This document shows, one piece after another, positions 1 to 11,229 of a DNA stretch of 64,000 nucleotides. The position numbers were made by a program, and so were the translations under genes. Every line of letters starts with the position of its first letter. The stretch's first letter is position 1. The notes beneath the pieces are model-generated. The model searched no databases and was not told the origin of the DNA. It saw nothing but the letters and a program-made list of their open reading frames with translations. The stretch is from Anaeramoeba flamelloides (lineage: Eukaryota; Metamonada; Anaeramoebidae): assembly GCA_027625915.1 (NCBI GenBank), contig JANTQA010000042.1:570001-634000 (forward strand), given 5' to 3'.

Positions 1-880
1 TTTTGGATAAAATAAAGTAAGTCCAATTTCAATAAAAACTGGAAATATGGAAAGGGTACAAATGATTTTGTAAACAATCAAAAGTCTTTTTATTTTTTCT
101 ATTCTATTTTAAAATTTTTTGAGATTAAAAAAATTATGAAAATGAATTTTTTTTAATCAAAAAGAAAATAATAAACACCAATTTTCACTCTAAAAAATAT
201 CAGATAAAATCGAGATCAGAAAAATTGATATAGTCTAATTATGTAATAACATTCTAAGAAAAAAAATTGGATTATTGCTAAGAATCAATAAATGGTTGTT
301 AATACTTTTATATATTTAAATAGCTTTCTTGAAGATTGAGTTTAATAAATATATTTTAAAATAAATGCACATGATTTTTTTTTGGAAATATTTTATAGGT
401 TAAAGTTACAATAATAATTGAACAAAAGAAAAAATTAATATTTGTTTAGCCAAAAACATAAATAAACTACCACTTTAAGGTAAAAAATTTGAAATAAATT
501 TAAGAAACATAAAAAATCATAATTTAAGAACATACATTGAATTCAAAGTACATAAACTCCTGAATAAAAATATCCCTAAAAATATCATATTAATTTCGTT
601 AAAAGTTTATTTCATAAATGTGATACAATAACCAGTAAAAAATAAATAATTATAAGAATAGTAAACTTCTAAATCTTTTAGGATAAAAATGGCATCTCAG
701 ATGACTATTACATGAAAATACAATACCCCACTGTATGTAAAAAAATAAAAAAAAAATAAACGTTGTAAAGAAAATTATTAATTGTGAACAATCACAGAAA
801 AATACCAGAAACTATTTATTTATCTCAAAGACATTTCAACAATATTACTATATTATGCCATCTTACACGTGTCTATTGAA

Positions 881-891
881 CCCCCCCCCCC
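881..891 (+). repeat. Poly-C tract in a C-rich, G-poor block
   Basis: There are eleven C in a row in a genome where C runs are otherwise very short. The following 200 bases (to about 1110) are rich in C and A and poor in G on the plus strand, with short CCAC/ACCC words. No function is known; a promoter tract or the relic of an inserted element are both possible. Confidence 0.6.
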
Positions 892-1727
892 AAAGACAAT
901 CCAAACCAAATCTTCAATAATTTCCTCTTTTAAACAAGGAAATTGTTTAATATACCACATACCACCCACCAACCTCGCATTTTACCGGGACAACCCAAAC
1001 ACATTTTGCTATTCTTAAACACCCATACACACTTACTCTAACAAAACTAATAAACCAATATACACTCAAAAGGCGCCAAAACCCCACTCATTGGGCTGAA
1101 GAGGTATCTTAATTTTAGTCCAACAAAATTCATTTTGATGAAATATACCGTATTTGATAACTTAAAAGAAAGATTAGTCAATATATCTTGTTTAAATTTT
1201 AAATTTAGATGTTTTTTTTTTTTAGTCAAATTTCTTTTTAGAATAAAATATTTCTAATAAATTAACTATTTGTCATGAATAGGTTTGAAAATCAAAATAC
1301 ACATTGATTCATTTACTTTCAGCTTCATTTTTAAATGTAATAGAATTTTAATGTGAGAGTATAAACATATTTTTAGACAAAATACAAAAAAAGTAAACCA
1401 TGAGGTGAACAAAATTGATTTTACCCATGCAGAGGATTTTGAAGGTTATAAAAAAGAAATTAACCTTATATTATGAGAAAATTTTGAAAGATTTTTGGAT
1501 ATGTAAAGTTATTTTATAGAATTTCCAATAATTTCTAAAATAACCGATAAAGGCAATATCCTAACTTTTCTTCAATTAATAAACCTGAAGGTGTTTTATG
1601 AACCAGTGCAGTGTTTTAAATTTTTTTTCTTTTTGAGTGATTTTCAAATTTCGATTGTCCTTAAAAAAAAAAGTTAATTTCTTTTTCGAAATTATTACAA
1701 AAATAACAATAAATTCAAATAGTTAAA

Positions 1728-1968
1728 ACGAAACTGTTAATTGTAAAATAAAAAGATCACAATTTTCATTTCGGCTTTTCAAAATAGTACCACCATCCCA
1801 GCATTAAAACAAATTTTCAAAGAACCCCAATTCTAAAAGTGAAATTCAAAATTTAAGCTTCTGTTAAGAATTAAAACTGTGAATTTTCAAGATTTATAAA
1901 TTACTTTTTTGAAAAGCTGAAAGAAAACTTTGTTCCATGTATTTTGCAACAAATATTATTTCAGATTT
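1728..1968 (+). repeat. Dispersed repeat family R1, copy 1
   Basis: This is about 240 bp shared with 10948-11180 and 58640-58860, all in the same orientation. The copies share the opening GAAACTGTTAATTGTAAA, then AAAAAGATCA, a CCAAGAATT/CCAGCATT block, an AATTCTAAAA block and TTTGCAACAAATA near the end. Similarity is patchy with many indels, so the family is old. No terminal inverted repeats or coding capacity were seen. Confidence 0.6.
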
Positions 1969-2084
1969 CTTCATTGATTCAAATAAAAATTATGTCGAAG
2001 AATAAAAAACACAATTGAAGATTTCATTTTTCCATTTTTTTATTTCTCAAAATCATTCATACTAATTTTAGCCATTGTAAGCAT

Positions 2085-2498
2085 ATGACAAATACACACC
2101 CATTAGTAGAAGAAGGAAGGAAATATTATGCATTTTTTGATTATTACGAAGACCTTACAAATGAGCAATGTGTTGTTGTCTTGGATTGTGTAGAAAAACA
2201 ATTTTTTGATGAGAACAAAAACCGTTATTCAAAAGCAATTTTCGATCCAGACGCACCATTTGCACACATCAAATTAATGATGGGATCTGATTTTAAACTT
2301 AAATCAGGAATTTGGATTGCAGTTGAAATTGTCTCAAAAGACGACGAAAAAGAAGAAGAAGAAGAAGAAAATGTGTACGATGCACAAATCCATTTAACAA
2401 ACATAAAATCTAAAAAGAATACTTTTGAAAGAAAAATTAAACTTTATAATGTTGACAAATTAACACAAAAAGCTTTAGTCATTACACACAAATGCTAA
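2085..2498 (+). CDS. Unidentified small acidic protein
   Basis: This is an open frame of 137 codons ending in TAA. The composition looks like real coding sequence: mixed residues, higher GC than the flanks, and a balanced hydrophobic pattern. The protein has a tyrosine/aspartate-rich start (YYAFFDYYEDL), a central block with PDAPFAHIKLMMGSDFKLKSGIWIAVEI, then an acidic run of Lys, Asp and Glu around residues 86-95, and a short beta-rich C-terminus ending THKC. I do not recognise a family. The frame stays open upstream of the ATG to a TTTTAG at 2066-2071 that looks like a splice acceptor, so the protein may begin in an unseen 5' exon. The chosen ATG is the first one in frame. No signal peptide or membrane segment is seen. 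Confidence 0.6.
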   Translation: MTNTHPLVEEGRKYYAFFDYYEDLTNEQCVVVLDCVEKQFFDENKNRYSKAIFDPDAPFAHIKLMMGSDFKLKSGIWIAVEIVSKDDEKEEEEEENVYDAQIHLTNIKSKKNTFERKIKLYNVDKLTQKALVITHKC

Positions 2499-2959
2499 AA
2501 AAAGAAATCAACAGTATTTTCTAATCTTTTAATCATCCTAAATTTTTTTATTAATTCTTTAAAGGAGACAAAAGAAAGATAATTTGATAAAATACATACT
2601 TGAAACAGATAAAAAAAAAAAAAAAAATATTTCCTTCTTTTTTTAATTTCTTTTTCTTTTTCTTTATATTTTTTTTTTATTTTTTTTTCACTTTTTCAAA
2701 AAAGATCAAAAAAAAGCGCTTGGTTCAATGTTAAACTATTTTGTTTGTTCACAAAAAATCCCCAAAGAGAAAATAAAAAAGAAAAAAAGCAAAAGAAGAA
2801 ACACAAACAGATCCGTTAATTTTAAAGAAAAGTTATTTATTTGGTTTGTGGTCGCAGAACTGTTATTACATTGTTCTTTTGTGAATGTTTTCTGAATGAA
2901 AATCTTGACTTCTTTTTGTTCATTTTTTTTCAAAATAAAAGGAATACTAAGGGGGTAAG

Positions 2960-3722
2960 GTTGTTTTAAAAAGTGAGTACTAAAAAGATTTTTGTTAGAA
3001 GTTTTTTCAAACGTTCGAATTCAATCATTTTAAGGTTTACAATCCCTGAAATTTGAAAAAAGATTATTTTGTGTAGGGTGTATTGACTTGCGAATTTTGT
3101 TCTTAGCTGATAGATCTTGGATCTAGCATGAGTTTTATTTGTTGTTCAAAAGGGCAATTTTTGTGATTTTATTTTTTTTTTTTCCGAAATCCGAATTGAA
3201 TAGTGTAAGACTAATATATTGAAGGTAAGTTATAAAAAAATGTGATTTGTGTATTGTCAATTGAAATTTTTACTTATGTTTTGGTTTTATTTGTGACTTT
3301 TAAAAACAAAATTCTTTCTTTCATCTAATTAATTTACTTAAAAAGTAAATCAAAATTTTCTTATACAACCCAAAAATCGAAATATATTCTTAAATACCTA
3401 CCAGTCTCTTAATTTTACACTCTTCTGGTAAAATTTTGGAAAAAAAAAAGATTAAATTTATTCTTAAACACCTACTAATCTATTGATCAAACACTCTTCA
3501 ATTAGGATTACCTAAAAAAAAAAACTAAATTGTCAAAAATTGCCATTTTGAACAACTCTTAAAACCCATACCAAGCACAAGATCGATCAGATAAGAACTA
3601 AATTAACAAGTCACTACACCCTACAAAAGATAATCTTCTTTCAAATTTCAGGGATTGAAAACCTTAAAAAGTTTGAATAACACTCTCTAAAATTTTAAAG
3701 ATACATTTTTTTAAACAGTGTT
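2960..3722. mobile_element. Foldback element, family F copy 1
   Basis: The left half (about 2960-3240) is repeated inverted in the right half (about 3440-3722). Shared words are TTTTAAGGTTTACAATCC, CTGAAATTTGAAA, TGTAGGGTGTA and GATAGATCTTGGAT on the left, read on the opposite strand on the right. The arms are about 250 bp each and roughly 75-80% alike by eye, with a short A/T-rich spacer. The size and structure fit a non-autonomous DNA element (MITE). Exact ends and target duplication were not fixed. Confidence 0.65.
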
Positions 3723-4060
3723 TAAGTCAATTTTTTATTTCAACCCACATTTAACATTTGTATACAATAACAGCACAACAATCCTAGAACCGATTAATTA
3801 AAATTTATTATTTTTTTTTATAAGTAATACAAAATTAAAAACTAAATAAAATTTGGTGTACCATGAACAATCTCGGAAAACCAATAATAAAAAATGTATA
3901 AATTATTAGAAAAAAGAATCAAAGAGTTATAGTAGATCTTAATTTTAAATAATTGTTAATTAATCTTTAGAATGTAACTGTTCCAGTTTTAAAGTTTTTT
4001 CAACTTAGAATTAAAGGAACTCTTAAGAAAACTTTTTCAAAATAATTTTTTTATATAATA

Positions 4061-4290
4061 CAGTGATCAAAATAATGCGTGCTACCAAAGACTAACATCC
4101 TTGTTTTCAAAATATAAGCTGTGCGTTTTTTTCTTCTTGTTTCAATGTAAAATATTTTCATTACCCAATAGTATACCTAAGTGCAAACCAATTTTAAAAA
4201 GTAAATTCATTGAATGTTTAAGCCAAGTTTAAATAAGAATGTAATCAGTTTAAAAATTTTGATATTTTCTTATGTTTTGAAACCAAGATT
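4061..4290 (+). mobile_element. Tc1/mariner-like end, family G copy 1
   Basis: The sequence begins TA then CAGTGATCAAAATAATG, the style of a Tc1/mariner terminus. It matches 53427-53650 over about 220 bp, including the conserved AGTATACCTAAGT block. A reverse-strand copy of the inner part lies at about 14870-15000. No matching opposite terminus was found nearby, so this is a solo end or a decayed element. Confidence 0.5.
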
Positions 4291-5312
4291 ATATTTCAAT
4301 AATAAATATGTTCAATAATAGAATATAATTATAGTTAAAGTTTGGCGAACTTTTTTTCAAAAATCAATTATTTTTTATAATTAAACATTTATAACAAAAA
4401 AGAAAATACTAGAATAATAAAAATAAAAGAATAGTTATATATCTGTATATATAATAAAATTCAAAAATCAATAGATTTCCTTAAAAAATTGATAAACTCA
4501 AATTCTTAATGAACCATTGAGAAAAACATAAAGTTCCCTTTGATCTATCGAAGATATAAATAAAATTCGAATAGAAATAATTATTATATCTCTACAATAA
4601 TTTCCACTATTTATAAAACCTATGAATAATACATTTGCTAAGTGACTATCGATAGTATAATAAAAAATTTTTTACAACTGAATTAGTTTGAAAAAAAAAA
4701 ATTGAAAAAAAAAAAAAAGACTGCCAAAAAATGATTTCAATTTTGAAAATTTACAAAATAAATTTTGTCTTCTAATATCTATTTCAAATTATTTAAATAC
4801 ATGTTTATTAACTATTATAACTGGACTCCATTGACTGGAAAATAGTTAATATAAACCCCATTTCATTCCAATTGACCTAGCTAAAAATGCAAAATTCATG
4901 TTTCTAAAGTATGAACTAAACTAAAATTATTTAGAAATAATAGAAATAATAGAATCAGATTAGAGTGATAACCATAAACCAGATATCTGAAAAAACTATA
5001 AATTTCAAAAATAAAAAAAAAATTCAAAAAATTTTAGGGCTACTTCCATTAAATCATCTTGTGTAAAAATTTCTGAATTTCTTTCGCAAAATTATAATTT
5101 TTGACAATAATATTTTTTATTTGTTATTGTATACATTTTAAAAGACCATACAAATCTCAATTTTCTGTATGTTAATTTGGAGTTTTTAATTTTTTTTTTT
5201 TTTTTAATTTTTTAAATAAAAAAATAAAAAAGAAAAGTAGAAATAAAATATAAAAAAGTAAATTTATTAAACTTGCACAATGAAAAAAAATTCAATTAAC
5301 AAAATTCAAACA

Positions 5313-5790
5313 AAATCCTAAATTGACAAAGAGGTGAAAGAAAAAAATTCCAATCTTTTCTTTTTTTTTATATTTAAATGTTTAAATTTCTTCTTTTTAA
5401 AATCCTAAATTGAAAAAAAATTGAAAGAAAATAATTCCAATCTTTTCTTTTTGTGAATTTTAATGCTTAGATTTCTACAATTTAGACAAATTGTTTTCCT
5501 TTTATTACAAAAACGGAATAATTCAATTTAACCTTATTTCTTGTTATTCTAGAACTCTTCTTTATTTGTCAAAAGAGGAGTTTTGTAATATTTTTAGATA
5601 AAAATTTCTCCTTTGAGAAATGATAAAAATGAAAAAAAAAATCCTCAAAGAACTCAAAGAGGGAAAAATAGATATACTTTGAAATCAACACTACTTTATA
5701 CGATAATTTAACTTTCGAATTGAGTGTGTATTTATGATTTTTTTCTAACCATGTCCTCATTTTTCAATGTTATTTTTTGGAAATTGATTG
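5313..5790 (+). repeat. Local tandem duplication followed by dispersed repeat H
   Basis: Two units of about 86 bp, each with AATCCTAAATTGA and TTCCAATCTTTTCTTTT, lie at 5313-5370 and 5399-5456. The DNA from about 5455 to 5790 resembles 49565-49875: both have ATTTCTACAATTT, ACAAATTGTT, AATTCAATTTAA and a closing TTTTTTTCTAA block. The family is old and non-coding, with unknown class. Confidence 0.5.
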
Positions 5791-6569
5791 CACTGCAGGT
5801 TAGTTTTTGCTGGTATTAGTTACTCATAAAAATTACTCATTTGTTTTAATTAATTTCCTAAACATTTTTTTCCCCAAGATTAATTGGCTTTTAAAGGAAG
5901 AAACAAATAGAGAGAATGGATTTTTGATTTGGTAAAAATTTAACTTTTTTATTTCATTTGCCCATGGATATAATGACAGGTTTTTATAAAATCTAAATAA
6001 CTTATAAAACTATTTTTTATATCTCTGAAATTAAAAAAAAATTAGCATTATATATTAAACTAAACTATTTCCAAAAATTTTAACTTACTTTATAATTGTA
6101 ATGGATATTAAATCTAAGATTTACCCTATATTCTTCTCAAAATTGTAAATATTTTCCATTTTCTGAATCTAAATTATTTTTTTTCTAATTTTAAAGAAAT
6201 TTTTTTGTTTTTTTTTTTGATCTTTTTTTTTTTTTTTTGTAAAAGATCAAGTTGAAAAAAAAAATCAACAAAAAGACTAATAAACATTCGAAAATTGATA
6301 CCATATAATATCTTTTAAAATGAATTTAATTATATCCAAAAATCTCCTTGTTAACTGTTTTTACAATGAAATCTTAGTAATAAAAAAACTATAGTTTTCA
6401 TTTCATAAATTATAACTAACTTGTTTTTTAAATTTTTGGCTTTACATTTCATAATTTTAAAAACACCAGAGTTTTTTATATATTTAGAATAATTACAAAG
6501 GGAATTATCAATCAAATTAATCAATTATTTGTTCTTGATTAATAAAGGTTATATTATTTTTTTTTTCAC

Positions 6570-6800
6570 TTTATTATTTCAATGTGAGTCAGAATCTTTG
6601 AATTATATTATAATTTTTTGAAATAAATCTTAATGAAATAATTTTAAACCAAGATCATTTGAAATTATTTCCATTAATTAATAATCGTGAAATCTATGAT
6701 TTTACTTTTAAATTTCTGAAAGCGAATTTAGGTATATGGGAATCTTAGAGTGTAAATTACACTTCTTCCTCACTAAAAATAATAAAAAAAAAAAATAATA
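6570..6800 (+). mobile_element. 5'-truncated LINE 3' tail, copy 2
   Basis: This piece matches the end of the LINE at 19430-20830. It encodes the same last residues (NEIILNQDHLKLF, then REIYDF) and the same 3' end, with TTAGAGTGTAAATTACAC then CTTCTTCC and an A-rich tail. Only the final 230 bp are present, as expected for a copy truncated at its 5' end by target-primed reverse transcription. Confidence 0.75.
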
Positions 6801-6844
6801 TTCTTGTTTTTTTCAATTTTAAAAAATTATTATTCATGCCATTT

Positions 6845-7430
6845 TCGCAACCCTAAAGGTTTAGAATTGATAAAATTTGAAAAAAAAAAAAATATGTTGT
6901 CTTGGGTGTTAACACTTGGTCTTTTGGTTATAAACTATATGATCTTTGACTTTATATGGATTCTACTGGTGGTTTCAAAACTGCATTTTTTTCACTTTAT
7001 AATTTTTTTTGAAACTGATCAGAACTGAAGAGTATAAAACTAATTTATTAAAAGGTTTCATAATAATGAATTTTTCGTTTTGGTATACCAATTGAAAATT
7101 TTCTTTCCCTCTTACATAATTATATATATATATATATATAATTTTTTTAAACGATCCAAATAAAACAAAACCTAATTAAAAATTTCAATTGAAAAGACAA
7201 AAATTAACAACCTTTTATTATAATGTCCTTTCCAACCAATCTTATCCTTTTAAACCTGATAATTTGGATTTTAGTAAAAAAAAATAAATTGTCAAAAAAT
7301 ACAGTTTTGAAACTACCATTAGAATCTATACAAAATTAAAGACGAATCATCTTATAACCAAAAGATCAAGTGACACCACACCTTATATAAGATAATCTAA
7401 TTTTCAAAAATCAGTGAGGGCCAACTTACC
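6845..7430. mobile_element. Foldback element, family F copy 2
   Basis: The arms at about 6845-7065 and 7195-7430 are inverted copies. Both carry ACTTGGTCTTTTGGTTATA, TTTCAAAACTG and TTAAAAGGTT in mirror orientation. The outer part resembles family F copy 1 (GATAATCT, ACACCTTAT and AGTGACA words). The loop contains a (TA)11 run at 7121-7142. It lies directly after the LINE tail at 6570-6800. An open frame across its left arm is a by-product and not a gene. Confidence 0.65.
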
Positions 7431-9525
7431 TGATTATTTTTTATGGCCTTTTCTGATAGTTTCATTGTCATTTTTAAAATATTGAATCAATTCTTGTTGG
7501 TAACTCTAATTTAAAAATAATGAGAATTCGTAGATTTTTCCCATTAATAATTATTAAAATATCAATATTTTTATATGACATTCGGAAGATAATTTAACAC
7601 TAGAGAATTTTTAAAAGTAGTAAACACATTCCAAAGTCAAAAAAAACAATTAATAAATTTAAAATAAAAACAATTAATTTTGTTTTCAAAAATTCAATAT
7701 TTTTTTTTTTTTGAAAAAAATATCGACTTTTGTTAATCAGATTTTGATTTTTCTATTAAAAAAAAAAAGATTGATGAACAAAATTATTCTATAGTCAACA
7801 AAATATGGTATATCATCATAATTTCATATTGAAAAATTAAAAGAATTTTGTCAACATTTCTAAAAATTTGAAAGTACAGGATCTCTTTAACCTATAAGAT
7901 TATATCACAGAAATGAAAAAAACATGTTCACTAAAAAGAATTTCATGATCAAAATAATTTTATATATTTTGATCTTCTTTTTTGAAATATTGACATGAAT
8001 TGTTCAAACAACATAAATTACACTGAGAACTCTTAATAAGAATTTAATTCTTGAGATAGTCTTTATATTTTTCAAACAAGTTTAATCTGAATTTTTTGAC
8101 TTGAATGAATAATTATTCTGATCTTCAATTTAAAATAAAGTATTAAAATCAAAAAGAAGGTTTCTGATCAGAATCAAAAGGATTTTTTGGACTTCATGAA
8201 CTAAGTTTTTGCAATGTTGGAGAGGCTCAAAATTACCCAATTATTTGATATTACTTGATCTAATCAGACTCTTTTTTTTTTTCTCAATTTTTTTAAAAAA
8301 AGAAGTTTGTAGGAAATCTATTATCCTTGAGAGTGTTGTTTCCAAAGTTATATTCTTAATTTGATCTCTTTTGAGATTTTTGAAACCGACAAATCTCCAA
8401 AGAAATCCTCAAGAATTTAAAAATAGTTAACAATAAAATTTTCAAACTTGGTATTTCCAAAAGTTTTTAACATAGTTATTACCCCCTGAAAGATTAAAAA
8501 TGGGGACTTTTCAATTTATCACTTTACAATTGATCTTTTTTTTCCAAGATCAATAAATTTTAATATTTACACTTTTTTTTATATTATTAGAAAAAAGAAT
8601 GCAAATAAATTAAATGAATCAGAAAAGTCATACTAAAGTTGAATAATAAGAAATTAAAGGCAACTCTATTAAAGTATGGAACACCATGGTTTAGACCATT
8701 TGGTTCAATCTTCTTTTGTTTTTGGTTTCATTAATATGAATCAATTAAATTTTAACTTTGAATTTTTTATCTTCAATTATCAAAAAACTTTTAAAATAAG
8801 AACGACACTTCTTGTTATTAAGATTTGTTGGTCAATTTAGAATTTTTCTGAAGTTTTTCTTTGAATGAAAACCTTTTTCTATTAAATAATAATTCTTATT
8901 CTTGAAAACTTTAAGAAAATTTAAATTCGCTCTCATTATATTTAAAGCTGTTTCATTTCTTTTGTTTTCCTCAATAAATTGTTTGAAATATATTTAATAA
9001 ATTTGTACTTTATGTTAAAACCCCAATTTTAGATTCTTTTTTAAAATTTAGTAAAGTTATTTGTCGAGAAAATACCTTTATTTCTTTGTGGTTTATCACT
9101 TTTCGTGATCTTTCCACTCTTTCAAAAAGTACAAAAAATTATCTTTTTGTCGAATTTTCCAAAGATAACATGAAACCTAATCTTATTTCCCTCATTTTCT
9201 TCAACAAAGGATTTCTTGTTCTCTATTTTTAAGACTTTGGAAATGTAGAAAATTCGACAAATTTTTAGAATAATTAAAAAATGAAACAATTTTTTTAAAA
9301 CAATAGAAATTCTTGTTTTGAATCGTTTTAATGATTTTTTGATATTCCTTTTGTTATTTTAACTGACTTTTAAATATTTTTCAAATTTTATATTCAATTT
9401 TTTCAATTTAATCCAAATAAAACTCTTTTCTCTTTCTTTTTCTTCTTGAAAAAAAATATAAAATTAAACTCAAAACGATCACAAACAAATTTAAAAATAC
9501 ATACAACAATTAACAATACACACGG

Positions 9526-10553
9526 ATGGGTCACAAACAAACCAAAAAAAAAAAAAAAATATCTCCTTTTCATACAATTACCAAACAAGACTGCAAGTCA
9601 TATTTGGAAATAATCTCTTCGTTGAACAATCCTTCATGTGTTATTGGACCAAATTACCAAATAAAAATGGTTAACCGAAGTTTTTTAAACATCTTGGGCA
9701 TCCTTAATGAATCAACACTGAAGAATAAACCAATCAAAAAAATTTTTAAACAATTTCCTTTCCTTTTTCCAAAATATCAACACGCTTTGGGTTGCTCCAA
9801 TATAATGTCTGTTCTCAAAATACTTGGAGAATTAGAGTATGGAATTTAATTTTCAATTTTCTCATTTTTGAAAATTCACTTTGATTTTTCTAATTTTTAC
9901 TTTTCTGTTAATCTCTTGTACAACATTTATTTTTACAAACTCATCATAGGAATAAAGGATCTTATCAATTTTTTTGGGAAATGAACACCTTTCATAACAC
10001 AAAGGTTTATTTAAATGTTGACATCTGTATAATTAGATTTGCAGGCAAGTCGTCACTTCAAGTAATTGCTAATGAAATTAGTCTTGAAAATTTTTATAAT
10101 GGAATCAAGGTTTTCACTCAATCGAGTTCTTCTGAATTAGAATCATCAGATGAATTAAATTTCCATCACGATTCAGAACTTGAAAGCGATGTACAAACAA
10201 ACAAAATGGAAACTCTTGTAAACAGTGAGAAAACAGAGGAGACTCTAACGAGGTTTATCAGAAGCTCAGAATTTATCTCATCAAGAGAATCATTTAAGGA
10301 ACACAGAGACAAAATTAAAATCAACTCACTTTCATTCATGTTGTGCAGCGAGTGTTCAGTTGACCAGGAGAATAGCTGCAAATCTTTTCAAAACACAAGC
10401 TACAAGAAAAAAAAAGAAATTGTCAATCATAAAAGTAAAATTTTTGAGAACCTTTCAGAAAATACGAAAGAAAAACAAAAAAATTTTACAATAACTTCAA
10501 CCACTTTTATAAACCACCAAAAAAAGGCCGTTTCAACAGTTGCTGTTAATTAA
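9526..10553 (+). CDS. PAS-domain protein with possible N-myristoylation signal
   Basis: There are two exons, 9526-9836 and 9950-10553, with a 113 bp intron (GTATGG donor, CATAG acceptor). Joined, they give 304 residues with the frame kept. Residues about 30-148 form a PAS fold: SCVIGPNYQIKMVNRSFLNI is a typical first strand-helix, and after the splice GSYQFFWEMNTFHNTKVYLN leads into the ICIIRF...LQVIANEIS strands, which match the usual 'vRDIT' end. PAS domains bind small ligands or proteins and act in sensing. The N-terminus MGHKQTKKKKK has Gly2, Thr6 and a lysine run, a pattern that fits N-myristoylation plus a polybasic membrane anchor (inference). Residues 150-304 are Ser/Glu/Lys-rich, low complexity and without a recognised domain; no kinase or cyclase domain follows. 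A coding-like scrap at 10640-10745 was not joined. Confidence 0.75.
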
Positions 10554-10947
10554 ATTTCATTCCTTGAAACTATGTTTTTTTTTTGATCAGCTATGATTAG
10601 GATCACTAAAATTGGAATTATTATTCCATTTTTTTTTAAATTCTCTATTGAAGAAGAAAAAATTCTTGGTGTTTTGAACGAAAGGTTCAAACAAACAGGA
10701 TTTTTTTCTTTTATTTTTTGCCACCTAAACTTTTTTAGATTTTTTGCAAAGTAAGTTTCTAATTTTTGGTTGTTTTTAACTGTTATTTTTTTTCAAAAAT
10801 AATTCTTACTTTCAAAACTATTTATTCAAAAACACCACATTTGTTTATTTTATAAATAAAAATTGTTAATAAATTTAACACAACAATTTTTCAATTTTTT
10901 TTTTTTTGATCCTTTATGTTTCTGAGATGCCGTGAATAAAAAAAAGA

Positions 10948-11180
10948 TGGAAACTGTTAATTGTAAAATAAAAAGATCAAAATTTTAATGCAACTTTCCC
11001 AAATTATCACCTTCCAAGAATTTAACAAAATCTATCAAAGTCTCCTTTTCTAAAAGGGAAATTAATAGTTTAAACTTCTTTTATCGAATTAAAACTGCGA
11101 ATTTTTATAGGATTTTATTAAAATCTTTTTTTATTAGTTGAAGGAAAAGTTTGTTTTATTGATTTTGCAACAAATAGTAC
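10948..11180 (+). repeat. Dispersed repeat family R1, copy 2
   Basis: It starts GAAACTGTTAATTGTAAA and runs parallel to 1728-1968 and 58640-58860. It sits immediately upstream of copy A of the 2 kb element. The other two R1 copies are not next to that element, so the two families are separate. Confidence 0.6.
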
Positions 11181-11229
11181 ACTAAAACATTGTTTTAAAT
11201 TTTTTTCGTATATTATTCAATTATTAGAT

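Larger units (their letters stand above)
1..2071. other. Intergenic AT-rich DNA
   Basis: No coding exon is recognisable here. The stretch holds a C-rich, G-poor block at about 850-1110 and one copy of a dispersed repeat at 1728-1968. The last bases (ACTAAT followed by TTTTAG) look like a branch site and 3' splice site just ahead of the gene at 2085, so an unseen upstream exon could lie in this stretch. Confidence 0.5.
2499..9525. other. Intergenic region rich in foldback and TE remnants
   Basis: No gene was found. The stretch contains two foldback elements of one family (2960-3722 and 6845-7430), a Tc1/mariner-like end (4061-4290), a local tandem duplication and an old dispersed repeat (5313-5790), a LINE 3' tail (6570-6800) and a (TA) run at 7121-7142. 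The DNA between 7430 and 9525 shows only A/T-rich sequence with homopolymer runs. Confidence 0.6.

Noticed and set aside
881-891. C run as a telomere trace
   Set aside because: No regular telomere-type unit follows it.
6804-7028. Open frame of 74 codons on the plus strand
   Set aside because: It runs over a LINE tail and the left arm of a foldback element and is rich in Phe/Ile/Leu from A/T runs; no family resemblance.
10640-10745. Coding-like scrap (IEEEKILGVLNERFKQTG) after the PAS gene
   Set aside because: No splice pair with matching phase joins it to the PAS gene, and it has no start of its own; too short to support.
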